Shown piece by piece: positions 9,529-17,179 of a DNA stretch of 17,597 nucleotides. A model generated the notes under the pieces. That model made no database searches and was not told the origin of the DNA. It worked only from the letters and a program-made list of their open reading frames with translations. The stretch covers positions 1-17,597 of the forward strand of contig DRJJ01000146.1 in assembly GCA_011052255.1 (NCBI GenBank), in the 5' to 3' direction. Numbering within the stretch: the first letter of the stretch is position 1; each line of letters starts with the position of its first letter. The DNA is from Gammaproteobacteria bacterium (lineage in GTDB: Bacteria > Pseudomonadota > Gammaproteobacteria > DRJJ01). The translations under genes were made by a program, and so were the position numbers.

Positions 9529-9882
9529 TTAAAACTGCAGACCGCTTTCGCGTGCCGATTCAGCCAGCGCTTTTACGCGACCATGGTATCGAAAGCCTGA
9601 ACGATCAAAAGCAACTTTGGTGATACCTGCTTTTTGTGTGCGTTCTGCTATAGCCTTGCCAACAGCAGTTGCTGCATCAGCATTGCCAGAATATTTAATG
9701 CCGCCCTTAACATCACTATCCAGAGTCGAGGCGCTGGCAACGACTACGCTACCATTGGGCTCGATTACCTGAGCATAGATATGCTTCGAGGTACGGTGAA
9801 CACACAGACGAGGAACACCCATCTCACGAATTTTCATGCGCGTGCGCAGTGCGCGACGCATACGTGCCTTTTTCTTATCCAT
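9529..9882 (-). CDS. rplR: 50S ribosomal protein L18
   Basis: L18 binds 5S rRNA with L5 and L25 and anchors it in the central protuberance. Two ATGs lie two codons apart, at 9888 and 9882. I chose 9882, because AAGG then lies 7 nt upstream and the product (MDKKKARMRRAL) has 117 residues as in E. coli. The 9888 start would place that site only 1 nt away. The conserved VHRTSKHIYAQVI and FDRSGFRYHGRVKALAE segments are clear. It is nearly contiguous with rplF and rpsE. Confidence 0.96.
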   Translation of the reverse strand: MDKKKARMRRALRTRMKIREMGVPRLCVHRTSKHIYAQVIEPNGSVVVASASTLDSDVKGGIKYSGNADAATAVGKAIAERTQKAGITKVAFDRSGFRYHGRVKALAESARESGLQF

Positions 9883-9891
9883 AGCCATACC

Positions 9892-10425
9892 TTACTTCTT
9901 CTTCGCTTCTTTACGGACGATAATCTCATCCGCATATTTAACACCTTTGCCTTTATATGGCTCGGGCGGACGGAAAGAACGAATTTCTGCAGCAACCTGA
10001 CCCAGTTTCTGCTTATCGCAACTGGTCAATATAACCTCTGTCTGACTGGGCGTTTCTACTGTCACCCCTTCCGGCAGGTTGTAATCGATAGGATGAGAGA
10101 AGCCCAGAGTCAGGTTTAATACTGTACCTTTGGCCTGCGCCCTGTATCCAACACCCACCAGCAACAGTTTCTTCTCAAAACCCTTGCTGACGCCAGTGAC
10201 CATGTTGTTCACCAGGGAACGCATGGTACCGGTCATTGCTACAGCACCTTTAGAGCTCGTAACAGTTTTAAACTGCAGGATGTTGTCATTCTGCTCAACA
10301 GCTACATCAGTGTGCAGGGACATAGACATATTGCCTTTAGGACCCTTCACTTCTACGTTTTGCCCGTCCAGCTTAACTTCTACACCTGAAGGTATGCTTA
10401 CCGGGCTATTTGCGATTCTTGACAT
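9892..10425 (-). CDS. rplF: 50S ribosomal protein L6
   Basis: L6 sits at the base of the L7/L12 stalk near the sarcin-ricin loop and the GTPase-factor site. The 177 residues match the E. coli length. The two tandem L6 folds are visible, and the conserved C-terminal signature RSFRPPEPYKGKGVKYADE, which contacts rRNA, is complete. The start MSRIANSPVSIP is the usual one. It lies 15 nt after rpsH and 9 nt before the chosen rplR start. Confidence 0.98.
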   Translation of the reverse strand: MSRIANSPVSIPSGVEVKLDGQNVEVKGPKGNMSMSLHTDVAVEQNDNILQFKTVTSSKGAVAMTGTMRSLVNNMVTGVSKGFEKKLLLVGVGYRAQAKGTVLNLTLGFSHPIDYNLPEGVTVETPSQTEVILTSCDKQKLGQVAAEIRSFRPPEPYKGKGVKYADEIIVRKEAKKK

Positions 10426-10440
10426 CGTGCTCTACCTGCC

Positions 10441-10839
10441 TTAAGAAACCGTACATATGATTTCACCGCCCTGGCCAGACTTGCGGGCAGCGCGGTCTGT
10501 CATCACACCTTTGGAGGTGGAGACAATTGCAATTCCCAACCCGCTATTGATTCTGGGCAATTCGGATGTGGGTTTGAATATACGCAGACCAGGACGGCTG
10601 ACACGGTCAATTGTATCGATGACCGGACGACCTTCATAGTAACGTAACGTGATGACGAGCACTGGCTTAACGTCAGAGGCATTATCAACGCGATAATCGT
10701 TAACATAACCTTCTTCTTTAAGCACACGCGCAATTTCAACCTTTACCTTGGATGAAGGCATGCTTACATCTGCTTTCTGTGCGGACTGTGCATTACGCAC
10801 TCGGGTCAGCATGTCAGCTATTGGATCACTCATACTCAT
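10441..10839 (-). CDS. rpsH: 30S ribosomal protein S8
   Basis: S8 is a primary 16S rRNA binder of the 30S central domain, and in E. coli it also represses spc-operon translation by binding near the rplE start. The ATG at 10839 gives 132 residues (E. coli 130) beginning MSMSDPIADMLTRVRNAQ, with AGGA about 9 nt upstream. An upstream start at 10869 would overlap the end of rpsN and add ten non-homologous residues. The C-terminal GIAIVSTSKGVMTDRAARKSGQGGE RNA-binding motif is intact. I could not recognise an S8-site mimic at the rplX/rplE junction by eye. Confidence 0.97.
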   Translation of the reverse strand: MSMSDPIADMLTRVRNAQSAQKADVSMPSSKVKVEIARVLKEEGYVNDYRVDNASDVKPVLVITLRYYEGRPVIDTIDRVSRPGLRIFKPTSELPRINSGLGIAIVSTSKGVMTDRAARKSGQGGEIICTVS

Positions 10840-10862
10840 GGTCTGTTTTCCTGTATTTGCCT

Positions 10863-11168
10863 TTACCAACTCGCCATACGCAGACCAGGGATATCACCCC
10901 GCATTGCTGCTTCACGTAGTTTATTGCGTCCCAGGCCAAATTTTCTGTAATAGCCATGTGGACGACCTGTTATACGACAGCGATTACGTACACGGCACGG
11001 GCTGCCATCACGAGGCAGTTTCTGTAATTTCATGACAGCTGCTTCACGATCTTCGTCACTGGAGCTGACACTTTTAATAATTGCTTTCAACTCGGTGCGT
11101 TTGACAGCGTATTTCGCTACCGCGCGTTTACGCTTCAGCTCGCGATTTACCATTGAACGTTTAGCCAT
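10863..11168 (-). CDS. rpsN: 30S ribosomal protein S14 (long, zinc-free form)
   Basis: S14 is a head protein of the 30S subunit that contacts S3 and S10. The 101 residues equal the E. coli long form. It lacks the paired CxxC motifs of the short zinc-type S14 and has only two cysteines, in SPCRVRNRC. The conserved RNRCRITGRPHGYYRKFGLGRNKLREAAMRG block and the terminal ASW are present. It stands 12 nt after rplE and 23 nt before rpsH. Confidence 0.98.
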   Translation of the reverse strand: MAKRSMVNRELKRKRAVAKYAVKRTELKAIIKSVSSSDEDREAAVMKLQKLPRDGSPCRVRNRCRITGRPHGYYRKFGLGRNKLREAAMRGDIPGLRMASW

Positions 11169-11180
11169 CTCTATCTAACC

Positions 11181-11720
11181 TCAGTTCTTGAACGGGAAGT
11201 TGAACGCAGCCAGCAGGGCGCGTCCTTCTTCATCCGTAGGGGCCGACGTGGTAATGGTGATATCCATACCGCGTAATTTGTCAATCTTGTCGTAATCGAT
11301 TTCCGGGAAGATAATCTGTTCAGATACACCCATGCTGTAATTACCACGACCATCGAACGATTTGGGGTTCATGCCACGGAAATCGCGTATACGGGGTATC
11401 GCGACTGTAATCAGGCGATCCAGGAATTCAAACATACGCTCTTTACGCAAATTGACCTTGCAGCCAATTGGCCAGCCAGCGCGGATTTTAAACCCGGCTT
11501 CCGAAATTCTGGCCTTACGTATCACAGGTTTCTGACCGGCAATTTTTGCCATGTCAGCTGTAGCGAAATCGAGTATCTTTTTGTCGCCGACAGCCTCACC
11601 CACACCCATGTTCAGCGTGATCATGGTGATCTTCGGAACCTGCATAACACTGTCGTATTTGAACTGCTCCATGAGCTGCCCAATAACCTTGTCTTTGTAT
11701 ATTTCTTTCAATCTAGACAT
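11181..11720 (-). CDS. rplE: 50S ribosomal protein L5
   Basis: L5 binds 5S rRNA in the central protuberance and bridges to S13 and P-site tRNA. Two adjacent ATGs (11723 and 11720) are possible. I chose the second because AGG then lies 8 nt upstream and the product has 179 residues as in E. coli. The conserved ITLNMGVGEAVGDKK segment and SFDGRGNYSMGVSEQIIFPEIDYDK are clear. It lies between rplX and rpsN with gaps of about 12 nt each. Confidence 0.97.
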   Translation of the reverse strand: MSRLKEIYKDKVIGQLMEQFKYDSVMQVPKITMITLNMGVGEAVGDKKILDFATADMAKIAGQKPVIRKARISEAGFKIRAGWPIGCKVNLRKERMFEFLDRLITVAIPRIRDFRGMNPKSFDGRGNYSMGVSEQIIFPEIDYDKIDKLRGMDITITTSAPTDEEGRALLAAFNFPFKN

Positions 11721-11732
11721 CATATAAACCTG

Positions 11733-12050
11733 TTAAACGTCAATTACTTCATCGTTTGATTTGAAGTAGCGTACCTTGCGGTTATCATCGAGTGTTTTAA
11801 TGCCTACCCGATCGCCTTTTTCAGTTTGCGGATTGTACATCATGACATTGGATATATGCAGTGGCATTTCCTGGTCAATAATCCCGCCTGCCACGCCCGC
11901 ATTCGGGTTGGCTTTTACATGTTTCTTGGCGATATTGGCGTTTTCTACCAATATACGATCATCTTCTAGCACGCGTAGAACTGTGCCACGACGGCCCTTG
12001 TCCTTACCTGCGATTATGATGACTTCATCACCTTTTTTGATCTTGCGCAT
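11733..12050 (-). CDS. rplX: 50S ribosomal protein L24
   Basis: L24 is an early assembly initiator that binds the 5' end of 23S rRNA near the tunnel exit. The 105 residues (E. coli 104) have an N-terminal KOW motif (GDEVIIIAGKDKGRRGTVLRV, about residues 7-27) and the conserved HVKANPNAGVAGGIIDQEMPLHISNV stretch. It begins 15 nt after rplN in the usual spc order. Confidence 0.98.
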   Translation of the reverse strand: MRKIKKGDEVIIIAGKDKGRRGTVLRVLEDDRILVENANIAKKHVKANPNAGVAGGIIDQEMPLHISNVMMYNPQTEKGDRVGIKTLDDNRKVRYFKSNDEVIDV

Positions 12051-12065
12051 TGCCGTTATCTCGTC

Positions 12066-12434
12066 TTAAAGTACTTCAGGAGCCAGCGATATGATTTTCA
12101 TGAATTGCTCGGTACGCAACTCACGTGTCACAGGGCCAAAAATACGGGTACCAATAGGTTGCAGCTGCGCATTAAGCAAAACTGCAGCATTGCCATCAAA
12201 GCGAATCAGCGAGCCATCTGGACGACGAACACCTTTACGTGTGCGTACGACTACCGCATTGTAAACCTCGCCCTTTTTTACCTTGCCGCGAGGAATAGCT
12301 TCTTTAATGCTGACCTTGATAATGTCACCAATTCCAGCATAGCGGCGCTTGGAGCCACCCAGTACTTTTATGCACTGGACACGGCGTGCCCCACTATTGT
12401 CTGCTGCTTCCAGCTGTGATTGCATCTGTATCAT
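12066..12434 (-). CDS. rplN: 50S ribosomal protein L14
   Basis: L14 lies on the subunit interface and forms intersubunit bridges to the 30S body. It is also the usual target of the silencing factor RsfS. The 122 residues (E. coli 123) begin MIQMQSQLEAADNSGARRV and contain KVKKGEVYNAVVVRTRKGVRR and RIFGPVTRELR, all highly conserved. It opens the spc block. The 69-nt gap before it is the longest in the S10-spc part of the run and contains a perfect hairpin at 12479-12494. Confidence 0.98.
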   Translation of the reverse strand: MIQMQSQLEAADNSGARRVQCIKVLGGSKRRYAGIGDIIKVSIKEAIPRGKVKKGEVYNAVVVRTRKGVRRPDGSLIRFDGNAAVLLNAQLQPIGTRIFGPVTRELRTEQFMKIISLAPEVL

Positions 12435-12478
12435 GGTTAAAACCCAGTCTTGTTCCGTTAACTCTTGTATCGCAGTAA

Positions 12479-12494
12479 GCTGTGATTACACAGC
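12479..12494 (-). promoter_or_regulatory. Perfect hairpin in the rpsQ-rplN gap (S10/spc boundary)
   Basis: On the - strand GCTGTG-TAAT-CACAGC forms a 6-bp stem with a 4-nt loop, starting 9 nt after the rpsQ stop codon. No U-run follows, so it is unlikely to be an efficient intrinsic terminator. It may be an RNA-processing or stability element. I saw no convincing spc promoter in the gap. Confidence 0.4.
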
Positions 12495-12503
12495 ACCTGT
12501 ACG

Positions 12504-12761
12504 TTAAATAATTTTCACCAGTCGCCAGTTTTTCAGCTTGGAAACCGGACGGCACTGCTCAATCATCACAGTATCGCCTTCGTTGCATTCATTGTTCTCA
12601 TCATGTGCATGCACCTTGGTAGAACGACGAATGAACTTACCGTACAGCGGATGCTTTACCTTACGTTCCAGTAGTATCGTAATGGACTTGTCCATCTTAT
12701 TACTGACTACGCGACCGGTTACCGTGCGCTTGATTTCTTTAGCTGTGTTTTCATCGCTCAT
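12504..12761 (-). CDS. rpsQ: 30S ribosomal protein S17
   Basis: S17 is a primary 16S rRNA binder of the 30S body and helps early assembly. The 85 residues (E. coli 84) form an OB-fold, with conserved RTVTGRVVSNKMDKSITILLERKVKHPLYGK and CRPVSKLKNWRLV. Its ATG overlaps the rpmC stop in ATGA, pointing to translational coupling. It is the last gene of the S10 block. Confidence 0.98.
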   Translation of the reverse strand: MSDENTAKEIKRTVTGRVVSNKMDKSITILLERKVKHPLYGKFIRRSTKVHAHDENNECNEGDTVMIEQCRPVSKLKNWRLVKII

Positions 12762-12961
12762 GATGCATTACCTGAACGTAACTTTTCATTCATAACTGTT
12801 TTCACCCGGGCTATATTCCTGCGCACCTGTTTGAACTGGTGCGGGCGACCCATCTGGCCACTGCCACGTTGCATACGTAGACTGAACTGCTCCTTTAGTA
12901 ACTCAATCAAGGAGGTCTGCAGTTCAGTCAAATTTTTACTCTGTAATTCGCTAGCTTTCAT
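12758..12961 (-). CDS. rpmC: 50S ribosomal protein L29
   Basis: L29 sits beside L23 at the tunnel exit, where trigger factor and the signal recognition particle dock. From the ATG at 12961 the product is 67 residues (E. coli 63), starting MKASELQSKNLTELQ and containing the helical LLKEQFSLRMQRGSGQ and KQVRRNIARVKTVMNEK segments. A GTG one codon earlier is possible. The start overlaps the rplP stop by 1 nt (TGATG), and the stop overlaps the rpsQ start. Confidence 0.97.
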   Translation of the reverse strand: MKASELQSKNLTELQTSLIELLKEQFSLRMQRGSGQMGRPHQFKQVRRNIARVKTVMNEKLRSGNAS

Positions 12962-13374
12962 CACATCACCGTACGCGTTACAAAAACGGTTGAAATTGGC
13001 AGTTTGGCGCTGGCCAGTTTAAAGGCTTCGCGTGCAGTCTCTTCAGTCACGCCTTCCATTTCATACAAGACGCGGCCAGGCTGTATTTTAACTACCCAGT
13101 ACTCAACGTTACCTTTACCTTTACCCTGGCGTACTTCGAGAGGCTTCTTGGTAACAGGTACATCCGGAAATATACGGATCCAGATTTTACCACCACGCTT
13201 GACGTGACGTGTCATCGCACGACGTGCTGCTTCAATCTGGCGCGCGGTAATACGGCCGCGGCCGGTAGCCTTCAGGCCAAACTCACCAAAGCTGACGTCA
13301 CTACCTCTTAACGCCAGACCGCGGTTGCGCCCTTTATGCTGCTTTCTAAATTTGGTTCGTTTCGGCTGTAACAT
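12961..13374 (-). CDS. rplP: 50S ribosomal protein L16
   Basis: L16 organises the A-site region and contacts aminoacyl-tRNA, 5S rRNA and the base of the L7/L12 stalk. The 137 residues (E. coli 136) begin MLQPKRTKFRKQHKGRNRG. The conserved RGGKIWIRIFPDVPVTKKPLEVRQGKGKG segment includes the arginine region that is hydroxylated in E. coli. It follows rpsC by 12 nt and overlaps rpmC by 1 nt, all in the standard S10 order. Confidence 0.98.
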   Translation of the reverse strand: MLQPKRTKFRKQHKGRNRGLALRGSDVSFGEFGLKATGRGRITARQIEAARRAMTRHVKRGGKIWIRIFPDVPVTKKPLEVRQGKGKGNVEYWVVKIQPGRVLYEMEGVTEETAREAFKLASAKLPISTVFVTRTVM

Positions 13375-13386
13375 AACTCTATCCCG

Positions 13387-14055
13387 TTAGCTGGCCTTGG
13401 TTGACTGTTTTTCAGACTGGTTTTCAAGTTCGAATACTTCGCCCTTGTAAATCCAGACCTTAATCCCGAGTACGCCATAAGTCGTACTGGCCTCGGTAAC
13501 ACCGTAATCAATATCTGCACGCAGTGTATGCAATGGCACACGGCCTTCACGATACCACTCACTTCGTGCAATCTCTGCACCATTCAGACGACCGGCCACC
13601 TTGATCTTGATACCCAGTGCGCCCAGACGCATCGCATTCTGTACGGCGCGCTTCATGGCGCGGCGGAACATAATACGTCTTTCAAGCTGCTGTGCAACAC
13701 TTTCCGCTACCAGCTGCGCTTCCAGTTCAGGCTTTCTGATTTCCTCGATATTAAGGGTAACAGGCACTTTCATCATGCCGGTCAACTCTTTGCGTAAAGC
13801 CTCAATATCTTCACCTTTTTTACCTATTACCATACCAGGTCGCGCAGTATGAATAATGATATGCGCGCTACGTGCCGGACGGTCAATCTGTATTCGACTG
13901 ACTGAAGACTGATACAGCTTCTTCTTCAGAAACTCGCGTACCTTCAGATCCTGTAACAGCGTATCAGCAAAATCTTTAGAACTCGCGTACCACTTGGAAG
14001 TCCAGTCCTTGGATATACCAAGGCGAAATCCTGTTGGATGTACTTTTTGACCCAT
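13387..14055 (-). CDS. rpsC: 30S ribosomal protein S3
   Basis: S3 lies at the mRNA entry site and, with S4 and S5, contributes to mRNA helicase activity. From the ATG at 14055 the product begins MGQKVHPTGFRLGISKDW and has 222 residues (E. coli 233, mainly a shorter C-terminal tail). AGAGGG lies about 6 nt upstream. The longer frame starting at 14082 would overlap the end of rplV. The KH domain has its GKKG loop in MVIGKKGEDIEALRKEL. The S3 C-domain motif (GVLGIKVWIYKGE) is intact. Confidence 0.98.
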   Translation of the reverse strand: MGQKVHPTGFRLGISKDWTSKWYASSKDFADTLLQDLKVREFLKKKLYQSSVSRIQIDRPARSAHIIIHTARPGMVIGKKGEDIEALRKELTGMMKVPVTLNIEEIRKPELEAQLVAESVAQQLERRIMFRRAMKRAVQNAMRLGALGIKIKVAGRLNGAEIARSEWYREGRVPLHTLRADIDYGVTEASTTYGVLGIKVWIYKGEVFELENQSEKQSTKAS

Positions 14056-14068
14056 TCCGGTCCCTCTC

Positions 14069-14401
14069 TTACGCTTCAGCAACCGTCACAGTAACGTGAC
14101 AGGTTCTTTTTAGAATACGGGTGCCGCGACCTTTTGCACGCGCTCTGAAGCGCTTCAGTGTCGGCCCTACGTCTATGCAGATCGTTTGCACGATCAGTTC
14201 ATCAATATCGGCACCATCATTATGCTCAGCATTGGCAATCGCTGATTCCAGTACCTTCTTGATTACTTCTGCACCCTTTTTGGTGCTGAAATTAAGTACA
14301 TCCAGCGCCTTCTCAACGGGTATGTTGCGAATCTGATCCGCAACCAGACGGCCTTTTTGAGCCGAAAGTCTTGCATGTTTCATCTTTGCAGTTGCCATCA
14401 T
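14069..14401 (-). CDS. rplV: 50S ribosomal protein L22
   Basis: L22 lines the nascent-peptide tunnel with a long beta-hairpin. Hairpin changes give macrolide resistance in other bacteria. The 110 residues equal E. coli and include the near-invariant KKVLESAIANAEHNDGADID and the hairpin RARAKGRGTRILKRTCH. Two adjacent ATGs are possible (14401 and 14398). GGAG lies 4 and 7 nt upstream of them respectively, so initiation at 14398 is equally plausible. Confidence 0.97.
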   Translation of the reverse strand: MMATAKMKHARLSAQKGRLVADQIRNIPVEKALDVLNFSTKKGAEVIKKVLESAIANAEHNDGADIDELIVQTICIDVGPTLKRFRARAKGRGTRILKRTCHVTVTVAEA

Positions 14402-14410
14402 TCTGCTCCG

Positions 14411-14683
14411 TTATTTAGACTTGCGGTCGCCAGAGTGACCACGAAAAGTACGGGTCATCGCGAACTCGCCAAGTTTATGACCTACCATGTTCTCAGAAAC
14501 CAGAACAGGCACATGCTGGCGTCCATTGTGTACCGCGATGGTCAGACCAACCATATCCGGTAAAATCATTGAACGACGCGACCAGGTTTTGATCGGCTTG
14601 CGGTTATTGGTTGCAACGGCATCTTCTACTTTTTTGAGCAGATGATGATCAACAAATGGACCTTTTTTTACAGAACGTGGCAC
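14411..14683 (-). CDS. rpsS: 30S ribosomal protein S19
   Basis: S19 binds 16S rRNA in the 30S head, partners S13 and touches A-site tRNA. The 90 residues (E. coli 92) begin with GTG at 14683, giving MPRSVKKGPFVDHHLLKKV. GAGG lies 8 nt upstream and no better ATG exists. Conserved TWSRRSMILPDMVGLTIAVHNGRQHVPV and GHKLGEFAMTRTFRGH follow. It is placed 17 nt after rplB and 9 nt before rplV. Confidence 0.97.
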   Translation of the reverse strand: MPRSVKKGPFVDHHLLKKVEDAVATNNRKPIKTWSRRSMILPDMVGLTIAVHNGRQHVPVLVSENMVGHKLGEFAMTRTFRGHSGDRKSK

Positions 14684-14700
14684 TAGGCTATCCTCAGATC

Positions 14701-15528
14701 TTATCTGGACTTACGACGACGAACGATCATATTGTCCGTACGCTTGTTACTACGTGTTTTGTATCCCTTGGTAGGGACACCCCATGGTGATACCGGATGA
14801 CGGCCACCTGATGTTCTACCCTCACCACCACCATGCGGATGGTCTACCGGGTTCATGGCTACGCCTCGTACGGTTGGGCGAACACCGCGCCAGCGCGTAG
14901 CACCGGCCTTGCCCAGTTTGCGCAGGTTGTGTTCCGAGTTGCCGACTTCGCCAATAGTGGCGCGACACTCAGACAGTACCTTGCGCATTTCACCGGAACG
15001 CATACGTAAGGTTGCATAAACACCCTCACGCGCTACCAGTTGAGCACCTCCCCCCGCCGAGCGAACCATCTGGCCGCCCTTGCCTGGCTTCATTTCAATA
15101 TTGTGAACCAGCGTACCAACCGGTATGTTGCGCATTGGCAGGCAGTTACCTGCGCGAATCGCCGCATCCTGACCGGATTGCAGCTCGTCTCCCACCTCGA
15201 CCCCTTTGGGCGCCAGGATATAACGCCGTTCGCCGTCTGCGAACAGCATCAGCAACAGATTGGCAGTGCGGTTCGGATCATATTCAATTCTTTCAACACG
15301 TGCAGCGATGCCATCTTTATCACGCTTGAAGTCAACTATACGATAGCGCTGCTTGTGGCCGCCACCGCGATGACGCGTGGTAATACGACCATTGTTATTA
15401 CGACCGCCTGTTCTCTTTTTGGCAGAGACCAGTGGACCATGTGGCGCACCTTTATGCAGCCCCTCGGTCTTGATACGTACCATCCCGCGCTGACCCGGAG
15501 ATGTCGGTTTTAACTTTATAATTGCCAT
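14701..15528 (-). CDS. rplB: 50S ribosomal protein L2
   Basis: L2 is the most conserved large-subunit protein. It is needed for subunit joining and supports the peptidyl-transferase centre. The 275 residues (E. coli 273) include the OB-like and SH3-like domains and the near-invariant VDHPHGGGEG loop, with H230 (229 without the initiator Met). The start MAIIKLKPTSPGQRG is standard. The Shine-Dalgarno sequence is weak, since no GGAG-like motif lies within 15 nt upstream in the 47-nt gap after rplW. Confidence 0.98.
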   Translation of the reverse strand: MAIIKLKPTSPGQRGMVRIKTEGLHKGAPHGPLVSAKKRTGGRNNNGRITTRHRGGGHKQRYRIVDFKRDKDGIAARVERIEYDPNRTANLLLMLFADGERRYILAPKGVEVGDELQSGQDAAIRAGNCLPMRNIPVGTLVHNIEMKPGKGGQMVRSAGGGAQLVAREGVYATLRMRSGEMRKVLSECRATIGEVGNSEHNLRKLGKAGATRWRGVRPTVRGVAMNPVDHPHGGGEGRTSGGRHPVSPWGVPTKGYKTRSNKRTDNMIVRRRKSR

Positions 15529-15575
15529 TCTATTATGCCGTTATTCGTTACTGTTCTGTTTATAACCCGAAAGAC

Positions 15576-15878
15576 TTACGCAGACTCGGTACCGACAAAG
15601 TCGATATCCTGTCCTTCCTGCAGCCTTACATAGGCCTTTTTCCAGTCTTTACGACGTCCCTGGACCTGGCCGTGGCGCTTACGCTTACCTTTGACGACCA
15701 GCATTTGAACGCCTTCAACGTTTACCTTGAACAACATTTCGACTGCCGCCTTGACTTCAGGCTTGGTAGCATCAATAGCCACCTTAAACGCAATCTGGTT
15801 ACTGCCATCTGCAATTCTTGCACTCTTTTCCGAAACATGCGGAGACATGAGTACCTGTAAAAGTCGTTCCTGGTTCAT
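15576..15878 (-). CDS. rplW: 50S ribosomal protein L23
   Basis: L23 surrounds the tunnel exit and is the docking point for trigger factor and the signal recognition particle. The 100 residues match E. coli and begin MNQERLLQVLMSPHVSEKS. The conserved KRKRHGQVQGRRKDWKKAYVRL extension reaches rRNA. Its ATG overlaps the rplD stop by 4 nt (ATGA), which suggests coupled translation. Confidence 0.98.
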   Translation of the reverse strand: MNQERLLQVLMSPHVSEKSARIADGSNQIAFKVAIDATKPEVKAAVEMLFKVNVEGVQMLVVKGKRKRHGQVQGRRKDWKKAYVRLQEGQDIDFVGTESA

Positions 15879-16483
15879 CCCCAGAGCTCCTCAATTTTCT
15901 TCATGGCCGCTACGGTTACCAGTACATTTTCAGCATTAACCAGATTGACCGGATTCAGACCCGCCACATCTTCAACTTCTACCCTGTACAGGTTACGAAC
16001 CGCAAGATACAGCTTGTCATCGGCATCTTCAGTTACGATAAGAGCTGATTTCAGACCCAGCTCACTGAGCTTGGCAACCATTTCTCTGGTTTTATTCGTT
16101 TCAGCCTTAAATTCTTCAACTATATGTATGCGATCCTGGCGGGCAAGCTCTGATAATATGCTCTGCATGGCCACGCGGTACATCTTGCGATTAACCTTTT
16201 GCTCGTAGTTACGCGGACTTGCTGCAAATGCGTTACCGCCCCCACGCCAAATAGGGCTGCGTATTGTACCAGCTCTTGCGCGGCCTGTCCCCTTTTGTCG
16301 CCAGGGTTTTGCACCGCCACCGCGCACCTGTGCACGGGTTTTCTGGGCCTTGGTGCCCGAACGAGCGCCTGCCAGATAGGCTGTAACCACTTGATGGATC
16401 AGGCCTTCATTGAATTCTTTAGCGAATGCTGCGTCGGAAACAGTTAATGTCCCGGCAGAACCACCTTTCATTTGCAAATCCAT
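15875..16483 (-). CDS. rplD: 50S ribosomal protein L4
   Basis: L4 extends a loop into the nascent-chain tunnel, where changes affect macrolide binding. In E. coli it also represses the S10 operon by acting on its leader. The 202 residues (E. coli 201) contain the tunnel loop segment GGGAKPWRQKGTGRARAGTIRSPIWRGGG and a normal globular C-domain. No S10 leader exists upstream of rpsJ in this window, so E. coli-style autoregulation would need another target. Confidence 0.98.
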   Translation of the reverse strand: MDLQMKGGSAGTLTVSDAAFAKEFNEGLIHQVVTAYLAGARSGTKAQKTRAQVRGGGAKPWRQKGTGRARAGTIRSPIWRGGGNAFAASPRNYEQKVNRKMYRVAMQSILSELARQDRIHIVEEFKAETNKTREMVAKLSELGLKSALIVTEDADDKLYLAVRNLYRVEVEDVAGLNPVNLVNAENVLVTVAAMKKIEELWG

Positions 16484-16492
16484 GTTCTACTC

Positions 16493-17134
16493 CTAACGGG
16501 CTTTGACTGCTGAGCAGATAATGACGTCACCGCCCTTTGAACCAGGCACAGCACCCTTGATCAAAAGCATGTTGCGTTCGGCATCGATACGAACCACTTC
16601 CAGATTTTGCGTGGTGACACGGGCATCACCCATGTGACCGGACATCTTTTTGCCCTTGAATACACGACCCGGCGTCTGACATTGCCCAATTGAGCCCGGT
16701 GCTCGATGCGACAATGAGTTACCGTGCGTCGCATCCTGCATGTGGAAATTATAGCGTTTAATAACGCCCTGGAAACCCTTACCTTTGGATGTTCCGGTAA
16801 CGTCTACTTTCTGGCCCTGCTCGAAGATATCGACATGAACCTGACCACCCACTTCCAGATCTTCGCCTTCACCATCGTCCAGGCGAAATTCCCACAAGCC
16901 ACGACCCGCCTCAACACCTGACTTCGCAAAGTGTCCGGCAGCTGCCTTGTTTACGCGTGATGTTTTACACGATCCGGTGGTCACCTGCAATGCACGGTAA
17001 CCATCTGTTTCGACGTTACGCAGCTGTGTTACGCGATTCGGTTCAACCTCAATCACGGATACAGGAATAGATACACCGTCTTCAGTGAAGATGCGTGTCA
17101 TGCCTACTTTTTTTCCGACTACACCAATAGTCAT
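16493..17134 (-). CDS. rplC: 50S ribosomal protein L3
   Basis: L3 is one of two assembly initiators of the large subunit, and its loop approaches the peptidyl-transferase centre. The 213 residues (E. coli 209) begin MTIGVVGKKVGMTRIFTEDG. The loop GQCQTPGRVFKGKKMSGHMG at about 150-169 is the region whose glutamine is methylated by PrmB in E. coli. The usual Asn between the glutamines is Cys here. A small hairpin lies in the 45-nt gap after rpsJ. Confidence 0.98.
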   Translation of the reverse strand: MTIGVVGKKVGMTRIFTEDGVSIPVSVIEVEPNRVTQLRNVETDGYRALQVTTGSCKTSRVNKAAAGHFAKSGVEAGRGLWEFRLDDGEGEDLEVGGQVHVDIFEQGQKVDVTGTSKGKGFQGVIKRYNFHMQDATHGNSLSHRAPGSIGQCQTPGRVFKGKKMSGHMGDARVTTQNLEVVRIDAERNMLLIKGAVPGSKGGDVIICSAVKAR

Positions 17135-17155
17135 TTTGTACTCCAGTCACACTTT

Positions 17156-17169
17156 GCCGAATAGTCGGC
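17156..17169 (-). promoter_or_regulatory. Small hairpin between rpsJ and rplC
   Basis: On the - strand GCCGA-CTAT-TCGGC gives a 5-bp stem with a 4-nt loop, about 22 nt before the rplC ATG. No U-run follows. It might modulate rplC initiation or be incidental, and no function can be assigned. Confidence 0.25.
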
Positions 17170-17179
17170 TATGTTTGAT

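Noticed and set aside
15529..15575. The rplW-rplB gap as a site for a hidden gene or regulatory RNA
   Set aside because: It is only 47 nt, has no hairpin or reading frame, and is a normal intra-operon spacer apart from the weak ribosome site of rplB.
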